Source: Streptomyces sp. NBC_00775 (GTDB lineage Bacteria > Actinomycetota > Actinomycetes > Streptomycetales > Streptomycetaceae). From it: DNA of 64,000 nt. Position numbers and translations under genes: made by a program. Positions 57,601 to 64,000 of this stretch are shown here, piece by piece; position 1 is the stretch's first letter, and each line of letters opens with the position of its first letter. The stretch is taken from assembly GCF_036347135.1 (NCBI RefSeq), contig NZ_CP108938.1, forward strand, positions 3,038,001-3,102,000, written 5' to 3'. A model generated the notes under the pieces. It was not told where the DNA came from and did no database searches. It worked only from the letters and a program-made list of their open reading frames with translations.

Positions 57601-58517
57601 AGCGAGATCGTGCCGCGCACCCGCTCGGCGAGCTGCGAGAGCTCGTACCAGGTCTGCTGGGCGCGCTGGAGGCGCGGCGTGAGCTGCCGCACCTCGTCCT
57701 CCAGGAGAGCCTCCCGCTGGAGCGCCTTCTTCAGCTCGGCCTCCGCGGCTTCCTTGCGTTCCTTCAGCGCGGCCTCGTCGGCGATCTCGGACTGGAGCGC
57801 CCCCCGAAGCCGTACGAGATCGTCGGCGAGCAGGCGCAGACGCGCGTCGCGCAGGTCGGCCTGGATGACGGCGGCTCGGCGGGCGACGGCGGCCTGCCGG
57901 CCCAGCGGCTTGAGCTGGCGGCGCAGTTCGTCGGTGAGGTCCTGGACGCGGGCCAGGTTCGCCTGCATCGCGTCCAGCTTCCGCAGCGCCTTCTCCTTGC
58001 GCTTGCGGTGCTTGAGGACGCCCGCGGCCTCCTCGATGAACGCGCGGCGGCCCATCGGGTCGGCGTGCAGGACGGAGTCGAGCTGGCCCTGGCCGACGAT
58101 GACGTGCATCTCGCGGCCGATGCCCGAGTCGGACAGCAGCTCCTGGATGTCGAGGAGGCGGCAGGTGTCACCGTTGATCTGGTACTCGCTGCCGCCGTTG
58201 CGGAACATGATCCGCGTGATGGTGACCTCGGCGTACTCGATGGGCAGCGCCCCGTCGGAGTTGTCGATGGTCAGCGACACCTCGGCCCGGCCGAGCGGCG
58301 GCCGCCCGGTGGTGCCGGCGAAGATGACGTCCTCCATCTTGCCGCCGCGCAGCGACTTGGCCCCCTGCTCGCCCATGACCCAGCTCAGGGCGTCCACGAC
58401 ATTGGACTTGCCCGAGCCATTGGGGCCCACAACACAGGTGATGCCCGGCTCGAACCGCAGCGTGGTCGCCGAGGCGAACGATTTGAACCCGCGCAGGGTC
58501 AGGGCCTTGAGGTGCAC
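54681..58517 (-). CDS. smc: chromosome segregation protein SMC with hinge insertion
   Basis: 1278 residues from GTG 58517 (HLKALTLRGFKSFAS). Walker A GPNGSGKS at ~31-38, two long coiled coils (~170-500 and ~770-1080), hinge at ~510-770, C-terminal head with signature LLSGGERSLTAVALL and Walker B YVMDEVEAALDD. S. coelicolor Smc is ~1186 residues; the excess is an insertion at ~575-685 within the hinge, made of Ala/Gly/Asp-rich repeats. Acts with ScpAB to condense and segregate chromosomes, important at sporulation. Confidence 0.97.
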   Translation of the reverse strand: MHLKALTLRGFKSFASATTLRFEPGITCVVGPNGSGKSNVVDALSWVMGEQGAKSLRGGKMEDVIFAGTTGRPPLGRAEVSLTIDNSDGALPIEYAEVTITRIMFRNGGSEYQINGDTCRLLDIQELLSDSGIGREMHVIVGQGQLDSVLHADPMGRRAFIEEAAGVLKHRKRKEKALRKLDAMQANLARVQDLTDELRRQLKPLGRQAAVARRAAVIQADLRDARLRLLADDLVRLRGALQSEIADEAALKERKEAAEAELKKALQREALLEDEVRQLTPRLQRAQQTWYELSQLAERVRGTISLADARVKSATSVPAEERRGREPEDMEREAARIREQEAELEAALEAAEHALEDTVAHRAELERELAVEERRLKDVARAIADRREGLARLNGQVNAARSRAASAQAEIDRLASARDEAQERAVAAQEEYEQLKAEVDGLDAGDAELTEQHEAAKRALSDAESALTAAREAATAAERRRAATQARHEALALGLRRKDGTGALLGAKDRLSGLLGPAAELLSVTPGFEVALAAAFGAAADAIAVTTPASAADAIRLLRKQDAGRAALLLAGAPEERDQEARPGRADGAGRDAYAPTSDVRAGAGVEANAASGDAHAGAGANPYGAPSDVGADAYAPSNDTRAGADVEAHAPTGDARQGTRAEAHAPTSAVPRQARHDGPPHAADLVRGPAELMPAVRRLLRGIVVVGTLEDAEDLVYARPELTAVTAEGDLLGAHFAHGGSAGAPSLLEVQASVDEAAAELEELAVRCEELTEAQHLATELRGERAALVEELGERRRAAEREKSSVAQQLGRLAGQARGAAGEAERSTAAAARAQEALDQAVEEAEELAERLAVAEEMPVEEEPDTSVRDRLAADGANARQTEMEARLQVRTHEERVKGLAGRADGLDRAARAEREARARAEQRRARLRHEAAVAEAVASGARQLLAHVEVSLTRAEEERAAADSAKARREQDLVAARNEGRDLKAELDKLTDSVHRGEVLGAEKRMRIEQLESKALEELGVEPAGLVADYGPDQLVPPSLPAEGEELPEDPEHPRNQPRPFHRAEQEKRLKSAERAYQQLGKVNPLALEEFAALEERHKFLSEQLEDLKKTRADLLQVVKEVDERVEQVFTEAYRDTARQFEGVFSRLFPGGEGRLILTDPDNMLTTGVDVEARPPGKKVKRLSLLSGGERSLTAVALLVSIFKARPSPFYVMDEVEAALDDTNLQRLIRIMQELQEASQLIVITHQKRTMEVADALYGVSMQGDGVSKVISQRLR
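56497..56775. repeat. ~280-bp degenerate repeat inside the smc hinge region
   Basis: GGGGGCGT/GGGGGCAT blocks recur at about 56517, 56562 and 56607 (45-bp period), then irregularly at 56637 and 56730. It encodes 15-residue-type units such as DAYAPTSDVRAGAGVEA and DAYAPSNDTRAGADVEA. The frame is kept throughout. Confidence 0.8.
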
Positions 58518-58726
58518 GCCGCCGGACTCTACCTTTCGTGCCGGTCTCACTCCATGAACGCGCGGTTTCACCCATGAACGTGCAGGGCACACCAGACGTT
58601 AAAGAGAGTGGAACAGTGCGCGGGGGAAAGAAAGAAGGGACGCCTAGCAGGCGTCCCTTGCAAATCTGACAACTTAGCGGTTGATACGGGCAGCCCAACC
58701 ACTGCTGTCGTTGTGCGGTGCAGTGA

Positions 58727-58930
58727 TCAGGTGAGCGCAGGCTCCGCCTGGGGTACGTCGATGCTCTCGAGAAGCGAGTCGTGAGAAGCGGCAGCCGCGA
58801 GCGCGTCGTTCTCAGCCTGAATCCGTACGAGCTCGGATTCGAGGTCCTGTACGCGCTGCTGGAGCCGTCGCATCTCGGCAATGAGTCGCGGGTCGGAACC
58901 GCCGACGTAACCGAGAAGCGCCTTTGCCAT
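58727..58930 (-). CDS. small conserved coiled-coil protein
   Basis: 67 residues. MAKALLGYVGGSDPRLIAEMRRL then a heptad-like helix RLQQRVQDLESELVRIQAENDAL (residues ~22-44) and a variable tail. GGAGG precedes the ATG on the minus strand. Conserved upstream of smc in Streptomyces; no function known to me. No signal peptide. Confidence 0.75.
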   Translation of the reverse strand: MAKALLGYVGGSDPRLIAEMRRLQQRVQDLESELVRIQAENDALAAAASHDSLLESIDVPQAEPALT

Positions 58931-59310
58931 GATGGATGGTCCTCCACACTGAGTGACCGACCGAAGCGGTGTGGGTCGTGAGGGAATCGCACCCGCGATG
59001 CTTGACACTGCTGATGTCCTGCTGCCGTTCCACATGCCAAACAGCTAAGGTGCGCGGGGCTTTCAGCGTCTCACCAAAAAGTTTGACGGTCAACACGATC
59101 ACGCCCTGTATTGGCGGGCAACCCGCTGTCGCGCGGCTCTGGAACGGCTGCGCTGCGACTCCTGCGGGACCCTCAGGGCGTAGAGATCATCGTTATCTGC
59201 GGAGCCTGCCACGACAAGCCGTTCTTGGCAACCACCAGGTCATTTCTGCTTCTGGCAGGTGCCGGTGGCATGCCATACCGCTTCCGCCTGGGGTATTCCC
59301 GCCGTCGCCG
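58931..59310. promoter_or_regulatory. intergenic region upstream of the small coiled-coil gene
   Basis: 380 bp with no convincing ORF. Contains the palindrome TTGACGGTCAA at 59084-59094, giving -35-like hexamers (TTGACG / TTGACC) on both strands; no matching -10 is obvious. Lower GC than its surroundings. Confidence 0.35.
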
Positions 59311-59592
59311 TCAGCGAATGGCGAAGCCTTCGTAGATCCCCCGGGGCGTGTCCCAGATCTCAGTGACTCCGTCTACCCGCCCGGGTGTGTCGTCCCCCTG
59401 AAGCCAATCGAGCAGGCTCTGACATTCAGTCCGAGAGCCCTCCGCGACGACCTGGACCCGTCCGTCGTCCAAATTGAGAGCAAAACCACTCAACCCGCCG
59501 ATCTCCAGCGCCTTGGCCCGCGTGAACCAGCGGAAACCCACGCCCTGTACCCCTCCGCGGACCCAGACGACCAGCCGTGCAACCTCGTTCAT
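59311..59592 (-). CDS. acyP: acylphosphatase
   Basis: 93 residues. [19 protein letters not shown] contains the substrate-binding loop and catalytic Arg; [17 protein letters not shown] provides the catalytic Asn. Hydrolyses acyl phosphates. Probably leaderless: TAGCGT (59604-59599) ends six bases before the ATG and no ribosome-binding site is present. Confidence 0.94.
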   Translation of the reverse strand: MNEVARLVVWVRGGVQGVGFRWFTRAKALEIGGLSGFALNLDDGRVQVVAEGSRTECQSLLDWLQGDDTPGRVDGVTEIWDTPRGIYEGFAIR

Positions 59593-59666
59593 GGGTGCAC
59601 GCTAACCGGACAATGTCTCTCTGGACACTTCCTCCCCTTGCGGCATGGGGTACCGTCCCGACCCAA

Positions 59667-59686
59667 TGAGTCTCATATGAAACTCA
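59667..59686. promoter_or_regulatory. 20-bp near-perfect palindrome upstream of CAP-domain gene
   Basis: TGAGTCTCATATGAAACTCA reads the same on the other strand except for one symmetric pair, with CATATG in the centre. It lies 60 bp before the CAP-protein start and 75 bp from the divergent acyP start; an operator is likely. Confidence 0.5.
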
Positions 59687-59746
59687 CTCTTTCGGGTGAG
59701 GTTCGACTGAGGATCGCTGACCGCAAGATCGAGGAAGGCCCAGGAG

Positions 59747-60715
59747 ATGGGACGCCACCGACGCTCGGCCGCCGGCCGCGCCGCCACAGGCCGCGCCACC
59801 GGGGTCACAGATACATACGTGGACGACACGGACAGCTACGGTCCGGAGAATCTGTACGGCTACGCCGCAGTCGCCGACCTCCCGCCCACGGCCGCTGCCC
59901 GCTCGCACCGCAAGCGGAAGGGCGCGACCCCCGTACGCACGGGTCTGCTCGGCGTCTCCGCGGCGGTGGCGCTGGGCACGGTCGCCGTCGCGGCCGGCGT
60001 GCTGCCCGGCAGCGACAACTACTCGCTCGGCGGCGGCAGCAGCAGCAACTCCGACAGCGTGCAGGCCGCGAGCTCCCCCTCCAGCCTGGAGACCCAGCAG
60101 GGCGGCACGTCCGGCAGCGCGGACTCCCGCGACGACACGTCGACGAGCCGTGACGCGGACCGCTCCGCCTCGCCCTCGGGGTCGGCCGCTCCCGCGACGT
60201 CGGCCGCCGCGCCGACGGCGACGGCCACCAAGGAGCCCACCGCCAAACCCAGCAAGACGAAGGACCCGAAGGCTCCGAAGCCCTCCAAGACCGCCACGAA
60301 GGCGCCGAAGACCACCGCCCCGGTGACGGTCTCCGCCGAGGCCGCGGCCGAGGCCGAGGTGCTCAAGCTCGTCAACGAGGAGCGGGCCAAGGTGGGCTGC
60401 AGCGCCGTGTCGGCGAACAGCGCCCTGTCGGACCTGGCCCAGTCCTTCAGCGAGGACATGGACGCGCGGGACTTCTTCGACCACACCGACCCGAGCGGGC
60501 TCAGCCCCTGGGACCGGGCGGCGAAGGCCGGGATCACCAGCCTGGGCGGCGAGAACATAGCCCGCGGCCAGGCCACCGCCGCGGCGGTGATGGAAGCCTG
60601 GATGAACAGCCCCGGCCACCGCGCCAACATCCTGAACTGCGACTTCAAGACCCTCGGCGTCGGAGCCCACTTCGGCTCGGGCGGCCCTTGGTGGACGCAG
60701 GACTTCGGCTACTGA
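59747..60715 (+). CDS. secreted CAP/SCP-domain protein
   Basis: 322 residues. A ~65-residue cytoplasmic N-terminus, a membrane/signal helix (GLLGVSAAVALGTVAVAAG), a Ser/Thr/Pro/Lys-rich linker (residues ~90-195), and a C-terminal CAP domain: LVNEERAKVGCSAVSANSAL, DFFDHTDPSGLSPWDRA, GGENIARGQ, WMNSPGHRANIL. The CAP His/Glu residues are present. GAGGAAGG precedes the ATG. Such YkwD-like proteins are exported; activity unknown. Confidence 0.9.
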   Translation: MGRHRRSAAGRAATGRATGVTDTYVDDTDSYGPENLYGYAAVADLPPTAAARSHRKRKGATPVRTGLLGVSAAVALGTVAVAAGVLPGSDNYSLGGGSSSNSDSVQAASSPSSLETQQGGTSGSADSRDDTSTSRDADRSASPSGSAAPATSAAAPTATATKEPTAKPSKTKDPKAPKPSKTATKAPKTTAPVTVSAEAAAEAEVLKLVNEERAKVGCSAVSANSALSDLAQSFSEDMDARDFFDHTDPSGLSPWDRAAKAGITSLGGENIARGQATAAAVMEAWMNSPGHRANILNCDFKTLGVGAHFGSGGPWWTQDFGY

Positions 60716-60735
60716 GATAACCGCAGGTCAGCGCC

Positions 60736-61446
60736 CTATTCGCTGCCCTGGGCCGTCTCGGGGCCGTCATCCGCAGGTTCACCGTCCCTGAAGACACGAT
60801 CGACGGCAGCTCGGGTACGGGTCCCGCTCGACGGCATCAGGTGCGTGTACGTACGCAGCGTGAAGCCGGGATCATGGTGTCCCAGGTACTCGCTGAGCGC
60901 CTTGATGCTCTCCCCCGCATCAAGGAGGACCGAGGCGTAGAAGTGCCTCAAGGCGTGCATGCCGTCATCGCGTCCGGTCTCGACATCCACGGCTCGAAGG
61001 GCTGGCCGCCAGACGCGGTCGTTGAAACGATTGCGATCCAGCGCCAGGCCCATGGAGCCGGTGAAGAGCAGCGATGCTTTGGCCGGCGGGCCGTCGAGGG
61101 TCTTCCACGGCAAGGTGATCTCGGTTGCCGGGAAGTTCTTCAGGTGACCGGCCAGTGCGAAGGCGACGGATTCAGGCAGAGGAACATCACGCTCCTTGCC
61201 GCCCTTCGGCGGGGCGAACACCGCCCGGTGGCGTTGGAGCAGTTTGACTTGTCGCACGACGTGCACCACCCCGCCCAGGAAGTCCACGTCTTCCACGGCC
61301 AGCCCGAATACCTCTCCCTGGCGCAGACCAAGTGCCCGCGCGAGCGCGGGCTGGCCCTTGGGCTTTGGCCCCTCTGCGCCTTCGGCGCCGGGGCCAAGCC
61401 CTGGGCCGCAGCGAGTGCGGGCCCTAGGGTCTGTTGCGAAAGTGGA
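60736..61446 (-). pseudogene. tyrosine recombinase (integrase), N-terminally truncated
   Basis: The open frame covers only the catalytic half: ALGLRQGEVFGLAVEDVDF (first Arg, in the frame beyond the GTG at 61296), HALRHFYASVLLD (HxxR), LGHHDPGFTLRTYTH (His and the nucleophile Tyr). The N-terminal and core-binding domains are missing; the frame meets the kinase stop codon at 61447. The remaining part resembles integrases of actinomycete phages and integrative plasmids. Remnant of an integrated element. Confidence 0.85.
61427..61443. mobile_element. IS-end-like sequence
   Basis: GGGTCTGTTGCGAAAGT, next to CTAG (61424-61427), looks like a terminal repeat of IS5-type elements. Its partner end was not found. 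It is 740 bp from the transposase remnant, with a kinase gene between. Confidence 0.4.
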
Positions 61447-62106
61447 TCAGGAGTCGTGGTCGGTTCGGGCGGCTGTCTGGTCTGACCAGCCCCGCGACAG
61501 GGTGAGACGGCCGGATCGGAGCGCGTCGCGCTGTTCGGCCACCCATTGCTCAACCTGATCTACGGATTCCGCGGCGGGCTGGTCCGTGGTGTCGAGCAGG
61601 TGGGTGCACCATCGCCGATCGTTGGCAGTCCATCCGGTCCAGCGGTACCAGGCCATACTGGGCCAGCTGTCGTCGATGATGACGTCGGGTCGGTATCCGG
61701 GATTCTCGGCGTGCTTGCGGTGCCAGGCGGCCCAGCCGAGGAAGGCGTCGACCGCCGGAGCGTCCCATCGGTCCGAGTCGCGCTTGGTGAGCCTGCAGCG
61801 CCGGGCCTCGTCGGACACGTCGACCAGACAGACCGCGATGCCATCCAGCAACGGGGCGGAGGGGCTGGCCAGGACCTCTCCCAGCGGGGACTGCCCGGTC
61901 AGCAGGAGGTCGACTCCGCGGTCCTGGTATTCCAGCGCGCGACGCACCCACATCTCGGTCATGCGGTTTCGCCACTGGCGATCGGCGCCTTGCGGTACGC
62001 CGAGCTCGTCGAAGTCGTGCACGGCGATCCGCCCCAGCCGCTCGCCCACGGAGTAGGCGAGCGTGGTCTTGCCCGAACAGCTGGAGCCGGTCAGTTTGAG
62101 TAGCAT
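61447..62106 (-). CDS. P-loop kinase-like AAA protein
   Basis: 219 residues. Walker A LTGSSCSGKTTLAYSVGERL at the very N-terminus, then VHDFDELG, an Arg-rich lid (VSDEARRCRLTKRDSDRWD) and VDAFLGWAAWHRKHA. Like small nucleoside/shikimate-type kinases; substrate unknown. The ATG (62104-62106) has only GGTGAG close upstream. It lies between an integrase remnant and a transposase remnant, so was probably acquired. Confidence 0.75.
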   Translation of the reverse strand: MLLKLTGSSCSGKTTLAYSVGERLGRIAVHDFDELGVPQGADRQWRNRMTEMWVRRALEYQDRGVDLLLTGQSPLGEVLASPSAPLLDGIAVCLVDVSDEARRCRLTKRDSDRWDAPAVDAFLGWAAWHRKHAENPGYRPDVIIDDSWPSMAWYRWTGWTANDRRWCTHLLDTTDQPAAESVDQVEQWVAEQRDALRSGRLTLSRGWSDQTAARTDHDS

Positions 62107-62180
62107 CTCACCAGGGTGGCAGGTCAGTGGTGATGTCCTCGAAGGGTTTTCCCTGTAACCTCCCGCCCCCGCTCTGCTTG

Positions 62181-62660
62181 TCACAGCCACTCGTTGATGG
62201 CGGCGACCAGTACGGTCGCTTCGTAGCGGACAGCGAGTTTGTCGTATCTCGTCGCCACCGCGCGGTGCCTCTTCAGCCGGTTGATCCCGCACTCCACCGC
62301 GTGTCGCTCGCGGTAGTCGACCTTGTCGAACTTCGGCGGTCGGCCGCCACGGGAGCCGAGGTTCTTGCGATTGCGGACCTGGTCGGCCTTCTCCGGGATC
62401 GTGCAGCCGATGCCACGTCTGCGCAGGTAGGCGCGGTTCGCGCGGGAGCCGTATGCCTTATCGGCCCGCACCTTGTTCGGCCGGGTGCGCGGCCGGCCCA
62501 GACCAATCCGGGGCACCCGGATGGCCTCAAGCACCGGCTCGAACTGTGGGCTGTCATGCCGGTGACCGGCGGTGACGATAAGCGAGAGCGGCTTCTGTCC
62601 CTGCTCGACCGTCAGGTGCAACTTGGTAGTCAGCCCGCCGCGTGAACGTCCCAGGCCGTG
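62181..62660 (-). pseudogene. IS5-family transposase, 5'-truncated
   Basis: Remaining C-terminal half of a DDE transposase: [41 protein letters not shown] (second Asp), [17 protein letters not shown] (Glu) and NEWL at the stop. The N-terminal domain and first catalytic Asp are lost; upstream the reading frame breaks near 62660. Not functional. Confidence 0.85.
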
Positions 62661-63331
62661 GTCACCGTGCGGCAGGCTCGCACCACCAACAGCAACGAGT
62701 GATCAAGTGGCGGGTGTTGACGCTCGACGGCCCTGGACGTCGCCGCTCTGGCTGAAGGCATCGAGGCCCAGGCCGACGGGCACCAACACCCGTCGACGGT
62801 GGTGGCCGCCCCCGCTGCACCGCACGTTGCCGCTCTGCCTTGAGGCATCACACGCCAGGGCCTCTTAGGGCATCCGTGCGGCGCCCACGCGACCGCCACC
62901 ACCATGAGCACCAGGACCGCGCACGCTGTCTAAAGCAAGGCATTGCCCACCCGGCAGCCACGAGGTGTCGCTTTCCCGGCGCTCGAACGCCCCCAGGAAC
63001 TACCGCTCCTTCGGAACGCCCTTAACAAGGGATTAGGCAGCCACCATGGGGCGAGCCTCGAAGATCATGGCCCCAACGTCGTGCTTTAACGGGCAGGTCC
63101 ACAGACTGCCCGACTCGCCGGAAGCTTAAGGGGCCATGATCACTCGCCCCATGGCAGCTCCCGCCCAAAGTCTCGAAGCCAACCTCTCGCCGTCGTCAAC
63201 CGCAGGCCAGCGCCTTGACTGGGTCGTTGTGACTCGACCGACCTCGCGTACCGTGCGTCCGTGGACACCAACCCAGCTCGGGATCATCGCATCCACGTGG
63301 CAGCCGATCTCCCGCCTCAGGATCCCACCCA
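62661..63331. other. decayed mobile-element flank without recognisable gene
   Basis: About 670 bp with no ORF of convincing length or codon pattern. Contains fragments in the transposase orientation, a small hairpin CCCTT-AAC-AAGGG (63019-63031) and the nested inverted repeat at 63044-63154. Confidence 0.5.
63044..63154. repeat. nested inverted repeat
   Basis: CCATGGGGCGAG (63044-63055) and GATCATGGCCCC (63063-63074) pair with GGGGCCATGATC (63130-63141) and CTCGCCCCATGG (63143-63154). An inner hairpin CGGGCAG/CTGCCCG lies at 63090-63112. It could be a terminator, recombination site or element end. Confidence 0.65.
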
Positions 63332-63685
63332 ATGAATGACGACCCGATCGTGTCGGCGTACCTGGAGCACACTCGTCACCTCGTCCACAACGTCATACAC
63401 GGAGACGATCCCTACGACAGTGCCCTTCACGTCATGGGGGCCACATTGGACTTCTTTCCCGCATACGAGCACGCAGGCGACGTGTACTGCCTGTGGGGCG
63501 CCCTGACCGACTGGGTTGAAGTCAAGCCGCACGAGAAAGCTCTCGCCGTAGGGCACATGGTGACCGCCGCGCGGGAATGGCTCGCGCTTGACCATGATGA
63601 CGACGACGCTGTCCGCGGCTACCTCGTCAGCTGGCATGACCTTGTCGGTTACGACGGGAACGTATCGGGCGGGGGGTCGAACTGA
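63332..63685 (+). CDS. hypothetical protein of 117 residues
   Basis: Start MNDDPIVSAYLEHTRHLVHNV; rich in His, Asp, Trp and Tyr, with no signal peptide or membrane segment, and ending in a Gly/Ser tail. I recognise no family. Third-position GC is good but lower than the core genes (ATA, ACA, TTG and TTT codons occur), in keeping with acquired DNA. No strong ribosome-binding site. A frame on the other strand overlaps, but its composition is less protein-like. Confidence 0.6.
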   Translation: MNDDPIVSAYLEHTRHLVHNVIHGDDPYDSALHVMGATLDFFPAYEHAGDVYCLWGALTDWVEVKPHEKALAVGHMVTAAREWLALDHDDDDAVRGYLVSWHDLVGYDGNVSGGGSN

Positions 63686-63907
63686 CGCACGTGAAATGTC
63701 TCTTCTAGCGAACTCGAGCCCTCCGCCGTGCCCCACTCGCGCCCGATGTCCCGTCGCATCGGAGCCATCTCTGGATCTTGGCCTGAGCTGCTGGTTCGCC
63801 AAGTGGATCGAGAACACACCTCGCCGGATTCTCAACAGGCGTGGCTTCGGCGGAATCCCTGATGACCGTCCGTCGCCCTCGGCTGGGTCGTGCACCATGG
63901 CGGGGTG

Positions 63908-64000
63908 ATGAGCACCGAAGCAGAACCGGTCGAACACGATGACCGGTGGATCTTGAATCTCCGAGGGCGGGGCGTTGCTGGGATCACTGTCGACTACCGC
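63908..64000 (+). CDS. start of a gene cut by the window edge
   Basis: MSTEAEPVEHDDRWILNLRGRGVAGITVDYR, 31 codons in frame to the edge. GGGG is just upstream of ATG 63908. Not enough to assign a family. The 63686-63907 gap before it shows nothing else. Confidence 0.55.
   Translation, partial: MSTEAEPVEHDDRWILNLRGRGVAGITVDYR

Noticed and set aside
55326..58577. A 1083-codon open frame on the + strand opposite smc
   Set aside because: It is antisense to a clearly real SMC protein; such frames arise from the high third-position GC and show no protein family features.
58970..59010. A stretch resembling a tRNA T-arm (GGGTGCGATTCCC on the minus strand)
   Set aside because: The stem does not pair over five bases and no acceptor stem or anticodon arm fits around it.
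62630..62911. A 93-codon minus-strand frame upstream of the transposase remnant
   Set aside because: Frame-shifted shadow of decayed transposase DNA without family features.
63317..63937. A 206-codon minus-strand frame over the 117-residue gene
   Set aside because: Less protein-like composition than the + strand frame; kept the + strand call at moderate confidence.

Overview
The window comes from a high-GC actinobacterial chromosome, almost certainly Streptomyces. Third-position GC is very high, many genes start with GTG, the developmental genes whiG and nsdA are present, four type I signal peptidase genes lie in tandem, and gene order matches the S. coelicolor core from about ftsY/smc to the polyamine-catabolism locus. 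Almost everything is single-copy housekeeping DNA; only the last ~3.3 kb looks acquired and decayed.

Layout. 1-9.9 kb: end of an OmpR-type response regulator, a small secreted protein, a polyamine/GABA catabolic locus (aldehyde dehydrogenase, AsnC/Lrp regulator, class III aminotransferase), an ABC ATPase with an unusual membrane partner, a VOC protein, a LOG-like protein and an LAETG sortase substrate. 10-14.8 kb: a mycothiol-isomerase-type protein and a thiBPQ thiamine importer under a TPP riboswitch. 14.8-20.8 kb: rpsB-tsf-pyrH-frr-cdsA-rlmN (translation, UMP kinase, CDP-diacylglycerol, 23S methylation). 21-28 kb: degenerate LytM protein, TetR regulator, whiG, dprA-comM-yraN, DUF2469 and NUDIX genes. 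28-34.2 kb: sipZYXW, rplS, trmD, rimM, khpA, rpsP, all read leftward. 34.5-40 kb: SprT-like protein, a short archaeal/eukaryotic-type prolyl-tRNA synthetase, a methyltransferase and an FtsH protease. 40-50.3 kb: ffh, the nitrogen-sensing set glnD-glnK-amtB, nsdA, a primase-polymerase-like protein and ftsY. 50.5-60.7 kb: NCS1 permease, LLM oxidoreductase, glucose permease glcP, smc, a 67-residue coiled-coil protein, acylphosphatase and a CAP-domain secreted protein. 60.7-64 kb: truncated tyrosine recombinase, a P-loop kinase, a decayed IS5-type transposase, nested inverted repeats and two unassigned genes.

Functional links. ffh and ftsY (SRP targeting) lie on either side of the PII nitrogen system, in which GlnD modifies GlnK and GlnK controls AmtB. 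The four signal peptidases process exported proteins, of which this window encodes several. rplS, trmD, rimM, khpA and rpsP form a ribosome-maturation cluster.

No complete new multi-gene system can be demonstrated. The points most worth checking are a two-unit CRISPR-like relic with an exact 61-bp period beside rlmN, a ~100-residue repeat insertion in the Smc hinge, a ~200-bp nested palindrome beside ftsH, the 122-nt out-of-frame sipX/sipY overlap, and a kinase gene placed between an IS-end-like sequence and an IS5 transposase remnant.
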